The position numbers and the translations under genes are program-made. The notes beneath the pieces were generated by a model, which worked only from the letters and a program-made list of their open reading frames with translations, was not told where the DNA came from and searched no databases. This document shows positions 25,733 to 34,464 of a stretch of DNA of 44,496 nt, piece by piece (the stretch's first letter is position 1; each line of letters begins with the position of its first letter). Origin of the DNA: Bdellovibrionales bacterium RIFOXYD12_FULL_39_22. Its GTDB lineage: Bacteria > Bdellovibrionota > Bacteriovoracia > Bacteriovoracales > Bacteriovoracaceae. The stretch lies in contig MEQL01000020.1 of the NCBI GenBank assembly GCA_001770205.1, forward strand, positions 1 to 44,496, read 5' to 3'.

Positions 25733-26398
25733 CTAGGCCTCGGCAGATTTTTCGGCCTTTTTAGCAGCAGGAGCTGCTTCGGCAGCACCTTCAGTTTTAT
25801 CCTCTCCGCCTTCAGTAACAGTTTTAGCGACAGGTTCTTCCTCTGCCTCTTTCGTAGCGTGAATACTTATAACCACCGTCTCATGGTCGTGCTTGTCTGC
25901 CAAGCTAACCCCTGTCGGCAACTTAATTTCACTCATATGAATCTTGGCGTGCAGCTGCAAATGACTAACATCTATTGCAATAGAATCCGGAAGATCTTTG
26001 GGTAGGCCACTGATTGTAAGCGTTTCAAACGCCTGGGAAACTGTTCCTGTGGCCGTGACACCGTGTGAGTGGCCAGTCAAAACAATTGGCACTGTTACAG
26101 TTGTTTTTTTATCCGCATTGATTTTTAAAAAAGATACATGCAAAATTTTTCCGCTGACGGCATGTTTTTGAATACTCTCAATATTTACGAGTAATTTGTT
26201 TTTCCCATCAACCATCAATTCTATGATTTTAGCTTTATGAGAAAGCTGTTTTAACAGCTTCATCTCTGATATTTTTATGGCCAGTGAATCCATCTCCTTA
26301 CCAAAAACAACACCTGGAACATACCCATCTTTTCTCATTTTATTGAGATTCACTCCATTACCATTGCCTCTGCTCTCTACCTCTAATAGTTCGTACAT
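25733..26398 (-). CDS. rplY: 50S ribosomal protein L25, Ctc form
   Basis: L25/Ctc binds 5S rRNA in the large subunit. The 221 residues carry the L25 domain (GYVPGVVFGKE, KHAVSGKILHVSFLKINADK), the second beta domain typical of the long Ctc form (VTVPIVLTGHSHGV, LPDSIAIDVSHL), and an acidic, Ala-rich tail. GGAG precedes the ATG. The usual neighbour pth is absent here. The 161-base gap upstream, to 26560, has an AT-rich 8-bp hairpin (26490-26512) and no gene. Confidence 0.93.
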   Translation of the reverse strand: MYELLEVESRGNGNGVNLNKMRKDGYVPGVVFGKEMDSLAIKISEMKLLKQLSHKAKIIELMVDGKNKLLVNIESIQKHAVSGKILHVSFLKINADKKTTVTVPIVLTGHSHGVTATGTVSQAFETLTISGLPKDLPDSIAIDVSHLQLHAKIHMSEIKLPTGVSLADKHDHETVVISIHATKEAEEEPVAKTVTEGGEDKTEGAAEAAPAAKKAEKSAEA

Positions 26399-26559
26399 AT
26401 AATCTCCGTTACAAATGAATAACTATTCCATGCCTTAAAACTACGTGGGAATTCTACGACGTTTTTTATACAAACGATTATGATATACATTTATTAAAAA
26501 TGCATTAATAAAAATAGATAGACTGTTTTATTCCCGATCTGTTTTGGCGGGTATTAAAC

Positions 26560-26997
26560 CTACAGATCCAGCTTGGTGTAGGCCTCATCAATAAAACTAT
26601 CTATGCAACCAGAAATTGCCTCATACACCTTATCAGTATAGGTTAGATATTGTGAGCCCCCGATATTTTCTAATTTAATTAAATCATTTTTGGAAAAAAA
26701 GCCGTTTAGAACACAACGCTTCGGTAGCTTAGTAACTTTGCCCTCTACGCTACTTCCATCATAAACTCTCCACAAATAGGCAAAGTCGAAGTAGCAAATC
26801 CCTTCGCTTCTCACGCAATTTATAGAATAAAATTCATAATCAAAATCCCCTTCACACCAAGTATCCCCACAGATATTATCAATCTCTTGCAGCAGCTGGC
26901 CCTTTTCCGCGCTGGCCAAAATATCACGATAATCACTAGCGTAAACAATGCTAGAAAAGAAAATTATGCAAACTAGTGCCAAGAATAATCTGGCCAT
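26560..26997 (-). CDS. Small secreted protein with six cysteines
   Basis: A 145-residue exported protein: signal peptide MARLFLALVCIIFFSSIVYA with a predicted cut after residue 20, and AGGGAGG before the ATG. The mature part has six cysteines (NIC, TWC, INC, GIC, KRC, SGC), the first four in a compact CGDTWCEGDFDYEF...CVRSEGIC pattern that suggests two disulfides stabilising a beta domain. I do not know the family. It follows the Lgt-lipoprotein fusion gene on the same strand after 100 bases and may be cotranscribed with it; whether the two act together is not shown. Confidence 0.65.
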   Translation of the reverse strand: MARLFLALVCIIFFSSIVYASDYRDILASAEKGQLLQEIDNICGDTWCEGDFDYEFYSINCVRSEGICYFDFAYLWRVYDGSSVEGKVTKLPKRCVLNGFFSKNDLIKLENIGGSQYLTYTDKVYEAISGCIDSFIDEAYTKLDL

Positions 26998-27097
26998 ATA
27001 AAACCTCCCTTGGTGGACTCCTTTTATTAACTACACCCGCTGTATATATCTGTAAAATGTATTAATTATAATAAAACAATCTAATTTACAGATAATA

Positions 27098-28702
27098 CTA
27101 TTTTCGCCCAATACTCGTATAAATCGGTGGTGCCGACATTGCAAAATAATCATCAATGCCAATCCCCATCATCTTAAAAATCATCGAGTAAAGTGCGCTA
27201 TTTTTCATTTTCTCAAAAATTAATTCCTCGGTTTTTTTATAGGCCAATCCCACATTATGATTTCCGGCCATACGATATTGTGTGATAAAAAAATCCAGAT
27301 AGAAAAAATTTCTATTCCACCCTTCATAGGCCAAAACATCTTGGGCCCCTAACTTATGCCAATCACCGGCCAAAGATTCACTAAAACAGCCCTGCATGTA
27401 TACAAAACGAAGCTGAGTGGCCACTCCTGAAAGTTTAGCGATATCTTTGTATGAGATAAACTCTTCTCCTGCTGACGCTTTAATATGATTTGGAATCCCA
27501 TGCGTTAACAAATAAAGGTCGTATGGTTTGCCCAGTCTCTCGGCCTGTACAATTGCTTCTTTCAAGCTATCTCGATTAAAATTATCAAAGGTGATATAAA
27601 TTACTTTGTCATATACAGTCTTTATCTTCTTGGAAAGCTGCCACCAGGCGATATCCTCGGCCCGCGGCCCGGCCTCCTGCCCGTTTTTTTTATAGAGCTT
27701 ATTTATCTGTGGCTGAAACTGAGGGGCGACGCTATCATCAATGGCCACAAAAATAAGATTTCTATTGGGATTTGTATCAACCAACTCTCCTTCATCAACA
27801 ATAAGTTTATTATTCATATCATATAAAAAAATTCCCTCTTCTGAGAGAATTTTAAACTTTGAAACATAACGATAATCAGGAGGCGAAGGCAGACAACCGA
27901 CCAGCAACAGCAAAGAAAATAAGGCCAATACTCCTTTTACATTCTTTTTTATATAGCTTCGCCCAAGGGCCCCTGCGCTAAATAAAAAAATGCCCAAAGA
28001 AATAAGCTGACTAGTTGACATCGACATAAAAATATCCTCCCCGCGAAAAGTATCACCTCTGTAAAATTCTGTTATAAAACGTCCAACGGGATACAGCAGT
28101 CCCCATATAAAAATAAGCTGTCCGGCCAATTTTTTTCGCAACATTAGAAGAATAAAAAATAACAAAAATCCCAAGAATGAATCATAAAGCTGAACTGGAT
28201 GAACCGGAATGCCTAGGGCCGGCATAACAGAGCGCGGATCAAAGTAACGAACTGCCCAAGGTAGTCCACTAATTTTTCCCCAACAACAACCATTAGCAAA
28301 GCATCCTATCCGCATTAATCCGTAGGAATAACTCAGTGCCAGCGCCGAACTATCCCAGATGGCCAAACGAACGCTGCTATCTTTAATAAAAAATTTATTA
28401 AAGAACAAAACAAAGAGCGCACCAGCGGCCAGAGAACCATAGAATGTCATCCCATCAAAGCGAGTTAACTCTGCAACTCCGACACTCTCTTGGCCTGCCT
28501 CAAAAAAAAGATAAAAAAATCTAGCACCATAATGTGCCACCCAAGAGGCACCAACTACTAGCACTAAAATTTTATATAGCGGAATCTCTTTATGAAAACG
28601 ACGAATAAAATATAACAAGGTGATCAAAAATGCTAACAATGCCAGCTGGGTTGCGGTGTGCACTTCAAAAAAAGTGTTAGGAAGAGTTATATATGGAAGC
28701 AC
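27098..28702 (-). CDS. lgt: Lgt fused in frame to a lipoprotein with a caspase/legumain-like domain
   Basis: A 534-residue fusion; the start is GTG 28702 with AGGAG upstream. Residues 1-250 are a full prolipoprotein diacylglyceryl transferase (about seven helices) with RIGCFANGCCWGK (131-143), HPVQLYD (168-174) and GRFITEFYRGD (207-217); YGS at 88-90 stands where E. coli has HGG. Residues 249-270 look like a lipoprotein signal peptide: RSYIKKNVKG, VLALFSLLLL, lipobox LVGC with Cys270. After it, 271-534 form an outside domain with YDLYLLTHG (His401) and LRFVYMQGCF (Cys439), the strand-HG and strand-QxC pattern of clan CD proteases. No alternative start with proper spacing lies at the junction. 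Signal peptidase II could cut the chain before Cys270, releasing a lipoprotein from its own modifying enzyme (inference). Confidence 0.8.
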   Translation of the reverse strand: MLPYITLPNTFFEVHTATQLALLAFLITLLYFIRRFHKEIPLYKILVLVVGASWVAHYGARFFYLFFEAGQESVGVAELTRFDGMTFYGSLAAGALFVLFFNKFFIKDSSVRLAIWDSSALALSYSYGLMRIGCFANGCCWGKISGLPWAVRYFDPRSVMPALGIPVHPVQLYDSFLGFLLFFILLMLRKKLAGQLIFIWGLLYPVGRFITEFYRGDTFRGEDIFMSMSTSQLISLGIFLFSAGALGRSYIKKNVKGVLALFSLLLLVGCLPSPPDYRYVSKFKILSEEGIFLYDMNNKLIVDEGELVDTNPNRNLIFVAIDDSVAPQFQPQINKLYKKNGQEAGPRAEDIAWWQLSKKIKTVYDKVIYITFDNFNRDSLKEAIVQAERLGKPYDLYLLTHGIPNHIKASAGEEFISYKDIAKLSGVATQLRFVYMQGCFSESLAGDWHKLGAQDVLAYEGWNRNFFYLDFFITQYRMAGNHNVGLAYKKTEELIFEKMKNSALYSMIFKMMGIGIDDYFAMSAPPIYTSIGRK

Positions 28703-28801
28703 TAAACACTCCTGAAAAAATTTATCTAACTCCTCAATATATCACCAAATGACGCCGCGCAAAAGTATTTTGCTAGCGGCTTGTAATATTTATCTGGGGA
28801 C

Positions 28802-28832
28802 AAAAAAGGCCCACTAGAAGCGGGCCTTTTTT
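28802..28832 (-). terminator. Rho-independent terminator
   Basis: AAAAAAGGCCC (28802-28812) and GGGCCTTTTTT (28822-28832) form a perfect 11-bp stem with a nine-base loop and T runs on both strands. It lies 26 bases downstream of the glycine-zipper gene (minus strand) and about 100 bases upstream of the Lgt fusion start, so it separates the two units. Confidence 0.85.
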
Positions 28833-28857
28833 ATTCTATTTTAAATTATAAAACTTC

Positions 28858-29406
28858 TTATCTTAAGGAACCACGAAGCTCGCTAGATAATTTTTCTACT
28901 ACCTTCAAAGATAAATCTGGATTAATTTGCGCATTTTTCTGCAAATTATCTGCATACTTTCGCATATCTTCATCACGCGCTCCAATAAAGCTGGCCATAT
29001 CTTCAGTTGTTTTTACATCAACTAGCGCAAAATATTCGTTCATTTTCTTTTCAACACTGCGCTCGTTGATAATACTAGCAACTTTATCATTAAATTCTTT
29101 CTGCTCGGCAAATTCTGGAGAAGTTATCAGAGTGCCAAGCAAGCGATCGGTGGCCGCTACGTTTCCATTAACTACTTCTGGAGCACAAGAAGATCCAATG
29201 GCCGCTCCAATAATCCCACCAGCTATCGCCCCAATTATAATGTCGCCATCGTGACCGTGATGATGACTAACAGTTACAGTACGACATTGGCGCTCATATC
29301 CATAATAGGTTTGACGAGTATGGCAACGATACTCTGTCATGTGGTGGGCCATGGCAGTAGAAGTAAGCATTAAAGCACCTAGTGCAAGTGATAGGCCTTT
29401 TTTCAT
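28858..29406 (-). CDS. Secreted glycine-zipper protein
   Basis: The start is ATG 29406, with AAAGGAG nine bases upstream; a longer frame to 29433 has none. The 182-residue product has a signal peptide cut after STAMA (residue 20), then a His/Cys/Tyr-rich stretch (HHMTEYRCHTRQTYYGYE, HHHGHDGD) that may bind metal, a glycine zipper (IIIGAIAGGIIGAAIGSS) that inserts in or packs against membranes, and a helical C-terminal half. Glycine-zipper proteins of this size are usually envelope proteins. Function unknown. It is followed by a strong terminator, so it is a single-gene unit. Confidence 0.65.
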   Translation of the reverse strand: MKKGLSLALGALMLTSTAMAHHMTEYRCHTRQTYYGYERQCRTVTVSHHHGHDGDIIIGAIAGGIIGAAIGSSCAPEVVNGNVAATDRLLGTLITSPEFAEQKEFNDKVASIINERSVEKKMNEYFALVDVKTTEDMASFIGARDEDMRKYADNLQKNAQINPDLSLKVVEKLSSELRGSLR

Positions 29407-29565
29407 AAATTTTCTCCTTTTGTTGGTTAGCAAGTTTTCGCGAACGCAGCGACTATTGCAATTGCACGGCCAATTTTTTTACTCTTAATAGGCCCACGCT
29501 TTATGACGATCCAATCGCAATAACAGTTAGTTGTGAATTTTTTGAAAAAAAGAAATGGAGATAAT

Positions 29566-29655
29566 ATGACACCAGAAAAATATAAATGGGGACAAGATGG
29601 CCTTCTTTATCACTATCCTTGGATTTTCTCACCCGTTTCAACGGCCGTCATTTGA
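29566..29655 (+). CDS. Possible 29-aa small protein
   Basis: A short frame of 29 codons with a good ribosome site (GGAG five bases before the ATG). It begins MTPEKYKWGQDGLLYHYP and ends at a TGA inside the 3' end of the opposing Na/Pi cotransporter gene. It is the only open frame in the 206-base gap between 29406 and 29613. It has no membrane segment. Coding is suggested by the ribosome site and aromatic content only and could be chance. Confidence 0.3.
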   Translation: MTPEKYKWGQDGLLYHYPWIFSPVSTAVI

Positions 29656-31403
29656 TAGATAATTTTAGCAATCTCACCGGTATATACGTTGATCTGCTTT
29701 AATTTATCCATAATATCCATATGAATCTCATGCGTTTCGATAGTCTCTGGACGGGCCTGACGCAAGCGAATCATATGTTTCATACGAAACTCTTCTTCTA
29801 GATCCATATAGCGTTCCATCTTTTGAACACCCCGTTGGGCCTTGCTTAAATCATGATCGTGAAAAGCAAATTTAATACGACTAATCTGTTTGCATACCTT
29901 TAGATGGAAAAGCTTAAGCTCTTCTTTGCCTTCGGAAGAAAACTCCCGACCTAGCGATTCTTTTTTTACAATCAGCGGCAGCATATTTTTTTCTACAATA
30001 TCCCCTATGGCCTCTAGATCACTCATAATAGAGATCAGGCCAAAAACTTCTGCGATTTGACGATCTGAAAGCTCCTGCTGAGAAACTTTTAGCAAATACT
30101 TGCGAACATTTTCTTCGATAAAATCAACCTTGTTTTCTCTGACATGAATTCCCTCTACAACCGATAGCGTAGGATATTTTTTGTCAAACTGTGGTGTTGA
30201 GTTTAAAAATGGGGCAATAACAAACTCCACCATTTTTTCCACCAACTTTATCATATTATGAATTTCAGAACGAGCAAGGCCAATTGACATCTCTGGATTA
30301 TTAACCACTCCGTAATCAAGGTGTTTGATTATGGGAGTGAGTGTCTGAGAAAGATCCGAAGAGATCGTCTTTTTTTCTGGATAGGCCCAATTAATTAGAC
30401 GCTCCACATATTTAGTAAAGGGTAAAAAAAATAGCGTTAGACCGACATTATACACAGTATGTGCGTTAGCAATCTGTCTAGCATTAGAGAAATCGTAAAA
30501 ATAATTCAAACTATGCACTAGTTTGGTGAAACCGGGAATCCACCATACCACCAGCAACGCCCCCACCACCTTAAAACCCACATGCGCGATGGCCACTCTT
30601 ACGGCCTCGCGCTTAGTTCCAATACTGGCCATTACGGCCGTTATGCAGGTACCTATATTAGTCCCAATCATCAGGGGAATTCCCGCAGTAACAGTAATAA
30701 TATCTTGCTGCGCTAGCACTACCACTAATCCTAAAAAGGCCCCACTACTATGAATTAGGGCCGTAAACATCATCCCAAAAAGAATTCCCACTAGCGGATT
30801 TTCTAAATTTTTCATCGTTTCAATGAAGGGAGTATAGGTACGCACCGGCCCCATGGAATCAATCATAATGCGCATACCAAAAAAAAGTAGCCCAAAACCC
30901 AAAATGGCCGTGGATATATTTTTTACTCTATCGCTTTTGATGAAAACTTTTAACAAAAACCCCACAGAGACAACAAAAAGGGCATAATCTGTTAGCTTGA
31001 ATGCAATAAGTTGGGCCGTAACAGTTGTTCCAATTCCTGTTCCCAGTAAAACTCCTAGCGTCTGTGAAAATTGTAAAAGCCCGGCCTGCACAAAACTAAC
31101 TAGCATTACAGTAGAAGCAGTGCTGGATTGAATGATCATAGTAATAAAAAGTCCAACAAACATTCCCACAACTCTATTTTGAGTAAGCATCGTAAGCACT
31201 CGACGCAAACTGCTTCCGGCCACCTGTTTAAGGCCGGTGCTCATTTTATCCATACCGTATAAAAAGATGGAGATACCGCCAGTCAGTCCGACCACTAGAT
31301 CAAACCAATCAATGTCCATAGTTGTTATTATTTCTTGCGCCAATAATTTAGAAGAAATAAACAAAGAGAAAAAAGAAATAGAAAGAAGTGTGATTGGCCG
31401 CAT
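29613..31403 (-). CDS. Na/Pi cotransporter family protein with PhoU-like tail
   Basis: An inner-membrane protein of 596 residues that takes up phosphate with sodium (NptA/YjbB type). The two inverted Na/Pi repeats are seen around IIQSSTASTVM (91-100) and ALIHSSGAFLGLVV (about 214-227), each with the QSS/HSS signature; GGISIFLYGMDKMSTGLKQV is the typical first block. Residues about 350-596 form a PhoU-like helical domain (LVEKMVEFVI, IMSDLEAIGDIVEKNML). It is the last gene of a likely rpsO-pnp-dut-orf-nptA unit. Its ATG lies 8 bases after the preceding stop without its own ribosome site, so translation is probably coupled. Confidence 0.9.
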   Translation of the reverse strand: MRPITLLSISFFSLFISSKLLAQEIITTMDIDWFDLVVGLTGGISIFLYGMDKMSTGLKQVAGSSLRRVLTMLTQNRVVGMFVGLFITMIIQSSTASTVMLVSFVQAGLLQFSQTLGVLLGTGIGTTVTAQLIAFKLTDYALFVVSVGFLLKVFIKSDRVKNISTAILGFGLLFFGMRIMIDSMGPVRTYTPFIETMKNLENPLVGILFGMMFTALIHSSGAFLGLVVVLAQQDIITVTAGIPLMIGTNIGTCITAVMASIGTKREAVRVAIAHVGFKVVGALLVVWWIPGFTKLVHSLNYFYDFSNARQIANAHTVYNVGLTLFFLPFTKYVERLINWAYPEKKTISSDLSQTLTPIIKHLDYGVVNNPEMSIGLARSEIHNMIKLVEKMVEFVIAPFLNSTPQFDKKYPTLSVVEGIHVRENKVDFIEENVRKYLLKVSQQELSDRQIAEVFGLISIMSDLEAIGDIVEKNMLPLIVKKESLGREFSSEGKEELKLFHLKVCKQISRIKFAFHDHDLSKAQRGVQKMERYMDLEEEFRMKHMIRLRQARPETIETHEIHMDIMDKLKQINVYTGEIAKIIYQMTAVETGEKIQG

Positions 31404-31411
31404 TCTTATGA

Positions 31412-31702
31412 TTATAATACACTTTTTAGTTCTTCTTCAATTTTTGATAAAATTTTATTTTTAAAAGCACTGTAGATAAAAGGTAGTTCCAATAAAATTT
31501 CTACCGCATCTTCAAGGAAGTTAATGGCCAGTACCACCCCCATTCCCTTAGCACTAATTACCTTATCTTTTTGGTGTTCTATTTCCACCCTGATTTGAAA
31601 TTGCCTAAGATAATCGCTTGTGATTTTTTGCTCCACTTGCGCATAGGCCATCGAACGATCAGAAACTTTGTTATATTTTACTCTAGATTTTGCCTGTGCC
31701 AC
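31412..31702 (-). CDS. Small unknown cytoplasmic protein after dut
   Basis: A 96-residue protein not recognised. The start is a GTG directly after the dut stop (TAAGTG), with AGGGG about eight bases upstream inside dut, so it is translationally coupled to dut. The sequence is mostly charged helix (VEIEHQKDKVISAKG) with a hydrophobic helix LAINFLEDAVEILLEL and an amphipathic tail (KILSKIEEELKSVL). It has no signal peptide. It is followed eight bases later by the Na/Pi cotransporter gene. Confidence 0.6.
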   Translation of the reverse strand: MAQAKSRVKYNKVSDRSMAYAQVEQKITSDYLRQFQIRVEIEHQKDKVISAKGMGVVLAINFLEDAVEILLELPFIYSAFKNKILSKIEEELKSVL

Positions 31703-32170
31703 TTAACATACCCCTGTAGAGCCAAACCCTCCCTCACCTCGCTTGGTTGAGGAAAGTTCGGCAGAATAAACATCAATAAAATGCGCCTGAAGCAGTGGGG
31801 CAACTACCAACTGCGCAATTCGATCACCATGCTTTATTATCTCTGTCACCGGCCCAAGATTACCCATAATAATTTTTATCTCTCCTCGGTAGTCAGAATC
31901 AATAGTGCCGGGAGCATTTAGAATCATAAGTCCTGTTTTAAAAGAGAGTCCCGAGCGAGGCCGCACCTGAATTTCATATCCCGGAGGAATTTCAAAACTT
32001 AGTCCTGTAGGTACTAAGACTCTCTCGCCTGGAGCAATTCGCATTTCTGCACCAGGCGAGAGACAACATCTAATATCTGCACCGGCCGCCTCTTCAGTCG
32101 TATAGGTCGGCACAGATAAATCATTCGAAAAACTTTCCAGCTTTTTAACTTTTATGGGAACTAATTGCAT
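31703..32170 (-). CDS. dut: Deoxyuridine 5'-triphosphate nucleotidohydrolase
   Basis: Trimeric dUTPase that converts dUTP to dUMP and diphosphate, keeping uracil out of DNA. All five family motifs are present in 155 residues: AGADIRCCL (1), RPRSGLSFK (2), GTIDSDYRGEIKI (3 with catalytic Asp), GDRIAQLVV (4), and RGEGGFGSTG (5). It sits 32 bases downstream of pnp in the rpsO-pnp-dut order. Confidence 0.97.
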   Translation of the reverse strand: MQLVPIKVKKLESFSNDLSVPTYTTEEAAGADIRCCLSPGAEMRIAPGERVLVPTGLSFEIPPGYEIQVRPRSGLSFKTGLMILNAPGTIDSDYRGEIKIIMGNLGPVTEIIKHGDRIAQLVVAPLLQAHFIDVYSAELSSTKRGEGGFGSTGVC

Positions 32171-32201
32171 ATCTCTACTGTTTACCTAGTTTTGGGCCCA
32201 A

Positions 32202-34331
32202 TTACTTATGCTTTTTAATAACTGGTTTGGCCTCTTTAGCAGAAAGTTTTATCCTGCCCAACTTGTCGATTTCTACTACTTTGATTTCAATTTCATCTCC
32301 CACCGCCAAATAATCATTTACATCTTGTACACGCTCGTTGGAAATTTCCGAAACATGAACTAGGCCAGACACGCCAGGAGCAATATCAACAAAAGCACCA
32401 TACTCTTTTATAGTAACGACTTTCCCGATATAAACAGAACCAATCTCTGGCCCATTTAATAGCAAGTTGCAATGGCCTACACAGTTTTCAAGATTGCCTT
32501 TATCCACTCCAATAACCTTAATCGTTCCATCTTCGCCACACTCAATAGTGACATCAAATTGCTCTTGAATGGCCTTGATTACTTTTCCACCTGGGCCAAT
32601 GAGAGCGCCAATCTGATCTGGCTGGATTTTGAAAGTGGACATGCGTGGAACTCCATCCTTCAACTCTCGGCGATGAACATTAATCGTCTTGCTCATCTCG
32701 CCTAAAATATGAAATCTCCCTTTTTTAGCTTGATCTAAGGCCTTAACGATGATCTCTTCGGTAATTCCGGTAATTTTTATATCCATCTGAATGGCCGTAA
32801 TTCCCTTCTCTGTCCCGGCCACTTTAAAATCCATATCTCCTAGATGATCTTCATCACCTAAAATATCTGTCAAAATCTTAAAATTATTGCCATCCTTAAT
32901 GAGTCCCATGGCAACCCCGGCCACTGGAGATTTCATAGGAACTCCAGCATCCATCAAGGCCATGGAACCAGAACATACTGATCCCATCGAAGAAGAACCG
33001 TTGGATTCTAATACTTCACAAACCAAACGCACAGTATAGCCAAAATCATCAGCGCTGGGAAACACCGCCTTGAGCGCTCGCTCCGCCAAGTTTCCATGGC
33101 CTAATTCTCTGCGACTAACACTAAATTTACCTCGCGCCTCTCCCACCGAAAAAGAGGGAAAATTGTAGTGCAAATAAAAGCGGTCATAACCAATTCCTGC
33201 AATACCGTCAGTCATCTGCTCACCTTTGGATCCACCAATGGTTACTACTCCCATAACTTGCGTTTCACCGCGAGTAAAAAGCGCAGAGCCATGTGGGCCA
33301 CTCAAAATATCTGTTTCTGTCTCAATGGGCCGCACAACATCCAATGCTCTTCCACCAATACGTCGATTACTATTTAAAATATCTGATCTCATCATGTGAT
33401 AAAGCAGTTCATCCACCGCCCCTATCGCAATTTTTGCAAAGGCACTATCCTCACTTAGGCCATAGGCCGCAAAATTTTGTTTCATATCATTGGCCAACTC
33501 AGACTCCAGGCCACGTACCCCGGCCTGCCGTTGCAATTTTTCATTTATACTAAGAACTGCTCGCGCCTTTCCAGTAAAAGACTCCGTAACCTTTTCCATC
33601 ATCTTTTTGTTAGGGGTGGTTGATTCATATTTACGTTTAGGACGACCAACCTCTTTTTCCATCTTCGCTAGCACATCACAAAATTTCTTAATATGATCAT
33701 GGCCAAATTTTATCGCCTCCAACATCTCCTGTTCAGAGATCTCATGCGACTCTCCTTCTACCATTAAAATAGCATCTCGCGATCCTGCTATCGCCACTTC
33801 CAAATCAGAAGTCTCCCACTGATCAGCATTTGGATTTAACACTAGCTGGCCATTAATTCTTCCCACCTTACAACTACCCAAATGTCCGTCAAATGGAACA
33901 TCCGAAATTGCCAAAGCAGCAAAAGTTCCTAGTCCCGCCAAAACTTCTGGATCACCACCGGCCGGGGCATAGGATAAAACGGTGGCCGTAACTGATGTCT
34001 CATTCATATAGCCTTTAGGAAACATTGGACGAATCGGACGATCAATTAATCTGGCGGCCAGTGTTTCTTTGGCCGTCGGCTTACCTTCCCGTTTTAAAAA
34101 TCCACCCAAAAATTTTCCAGCAGCATAAAACTTTTCAATATAATCTACTGTTAACGGAAAAAAATCCTGTCCATCTTTAACAGTATGTGCAGAGCACACT
34201 GCAACCAGAACCTGAGTGCCTCCCGATGTTACCAAAACAGACCCATCGGCCTGCTTTGCCAAACGGCCAGTTTCGATAATTACTTCTTTGCCCCCAAATT
34301 CTACTTTGTACTCTCTTTTGTTCTCATTCAT
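32202..34331 (-). CDS. pnp: Polyribonucleotide nucleotidyltransferase (PNPase)
   Basis: Phosphorolytic 3'-5' exoribonuclease, trimeric, in RNA turnover and the degradosome. The 709 residues contain two RNase PH domains (FFPLTVDYIEKFYAAGKFLG in the first; SGSMALMDAGVPMKSPVAG with catalytic-site Ser/Asp residues in the second), a KH domain (IGALIGPGGKVIKAI near 575) and an S1 domain (VYIGKVVTIKEYGAFVDI) at the end. GAGGAAA precedes the ATG. A stable hairpin in the 133-base gap after rpsO (34390-34418) may be an RNase III or attenuation site for pnp autocontrol, as in E. coli (inference). Confidence 0.98.
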   Translation of the reverse strand: MNENKREYKVEFGGKEVIIETGRLAKQADGSVLVTSGGTQVLVAVCSAHTVKDGQDFFPLTVDYIEKFYAAGKFLGGFLKREGKPTAKETLAARLIDRPIRPMFPKGYMNETSVTATVLSYAPAGGDPEVLAGLGTFAALAISDVPFDGHLGSCKVGRINGQLVLNPNADQWETSDLEVAIAGSRDAILMVEGESHEISEQEMLEAIKFGHDHIKKFCDVLAKMEKEVGRPKRKYESTTPNKKMMEKVTESFTGKARAVLSINEKLQRQAGVRGLESELANDMKQNFAAYGLSEDSAFAKIAIGAVDELLYHMMRSDILNSNRRIGGRALDVVRPIETETDILSGPHGSALFTRGETQVMGVVTIGGSKGEQMTDGIAGIGYDRFYLHYNFPSFSVGEARGKFSVSRRELGHGNLAERALKAVFPSADDFGYTVRLVCEVLESNGSSSMGSVCSGSMALMDAGVPMKSPVAGVAMGLIKDGNNFKILTDILGDEDHLGDMDFKVAGTEKGITAIQMDIKITGITEEIIVKALDQAKKGRFHILGEMSKTINVHRRELKDGVPRMSTFKIQPDQIGALIGPGGKVIKAIQEQFDVTIECGEDGTIKVIGVDKGNLENCVGHCNLLLNGPEIGSVYIGKVVTIKEYGAFVDIAPGVSGLVHVSEISNERVQDVNDYLAVGDEIEIKVVEIDKLGRIKLSAKEAKPVIKKHK

Positions 34332-34389
34332 AGTTTTTTCCTCTCTTTCCTTTTTCTTTGATATCTCTTGTCTGATTTAAATAAACGAA

Positions 34390-34418
34390 GCGAGTTTGCA
34401 GACAATTTGCAAACTCGC
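34390..34418 (-). terminator. Hairpin between rpsO and pnp
   Basis: GCGAGTTTGCA (34390-34400) and TGCAAACTCGC (34408-34418) pair perfectly over 11 bp with a seven-base loop. On the minus strand it is followed by a moderately T-rich stretch, so it can be the rpsO terminator/attenuator or the processing hairpin of the pnp leader. Confidence 0.65.
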
Positions 34419-34464
34419 GATAGAACTCTTTTCTATTAGGATTCTTATACAAAACTCTTGTTGC

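Noticed and set aside
26490..26512. AT-only hairpin TTTATTAA/TTAATAAA as terminator
   Set aside because: It has no GC pairs and would be too weak; noted only in the rplY entry.
27901..27960. Separate start for the lipoprotein part of the Lgt fusion (AAAGGAG then TTG)
   Set aside because: The only in-frame start next to that purine-rich run is a TTG two bases after it, too close for normal initiation; the frame is continuous with Lgt.
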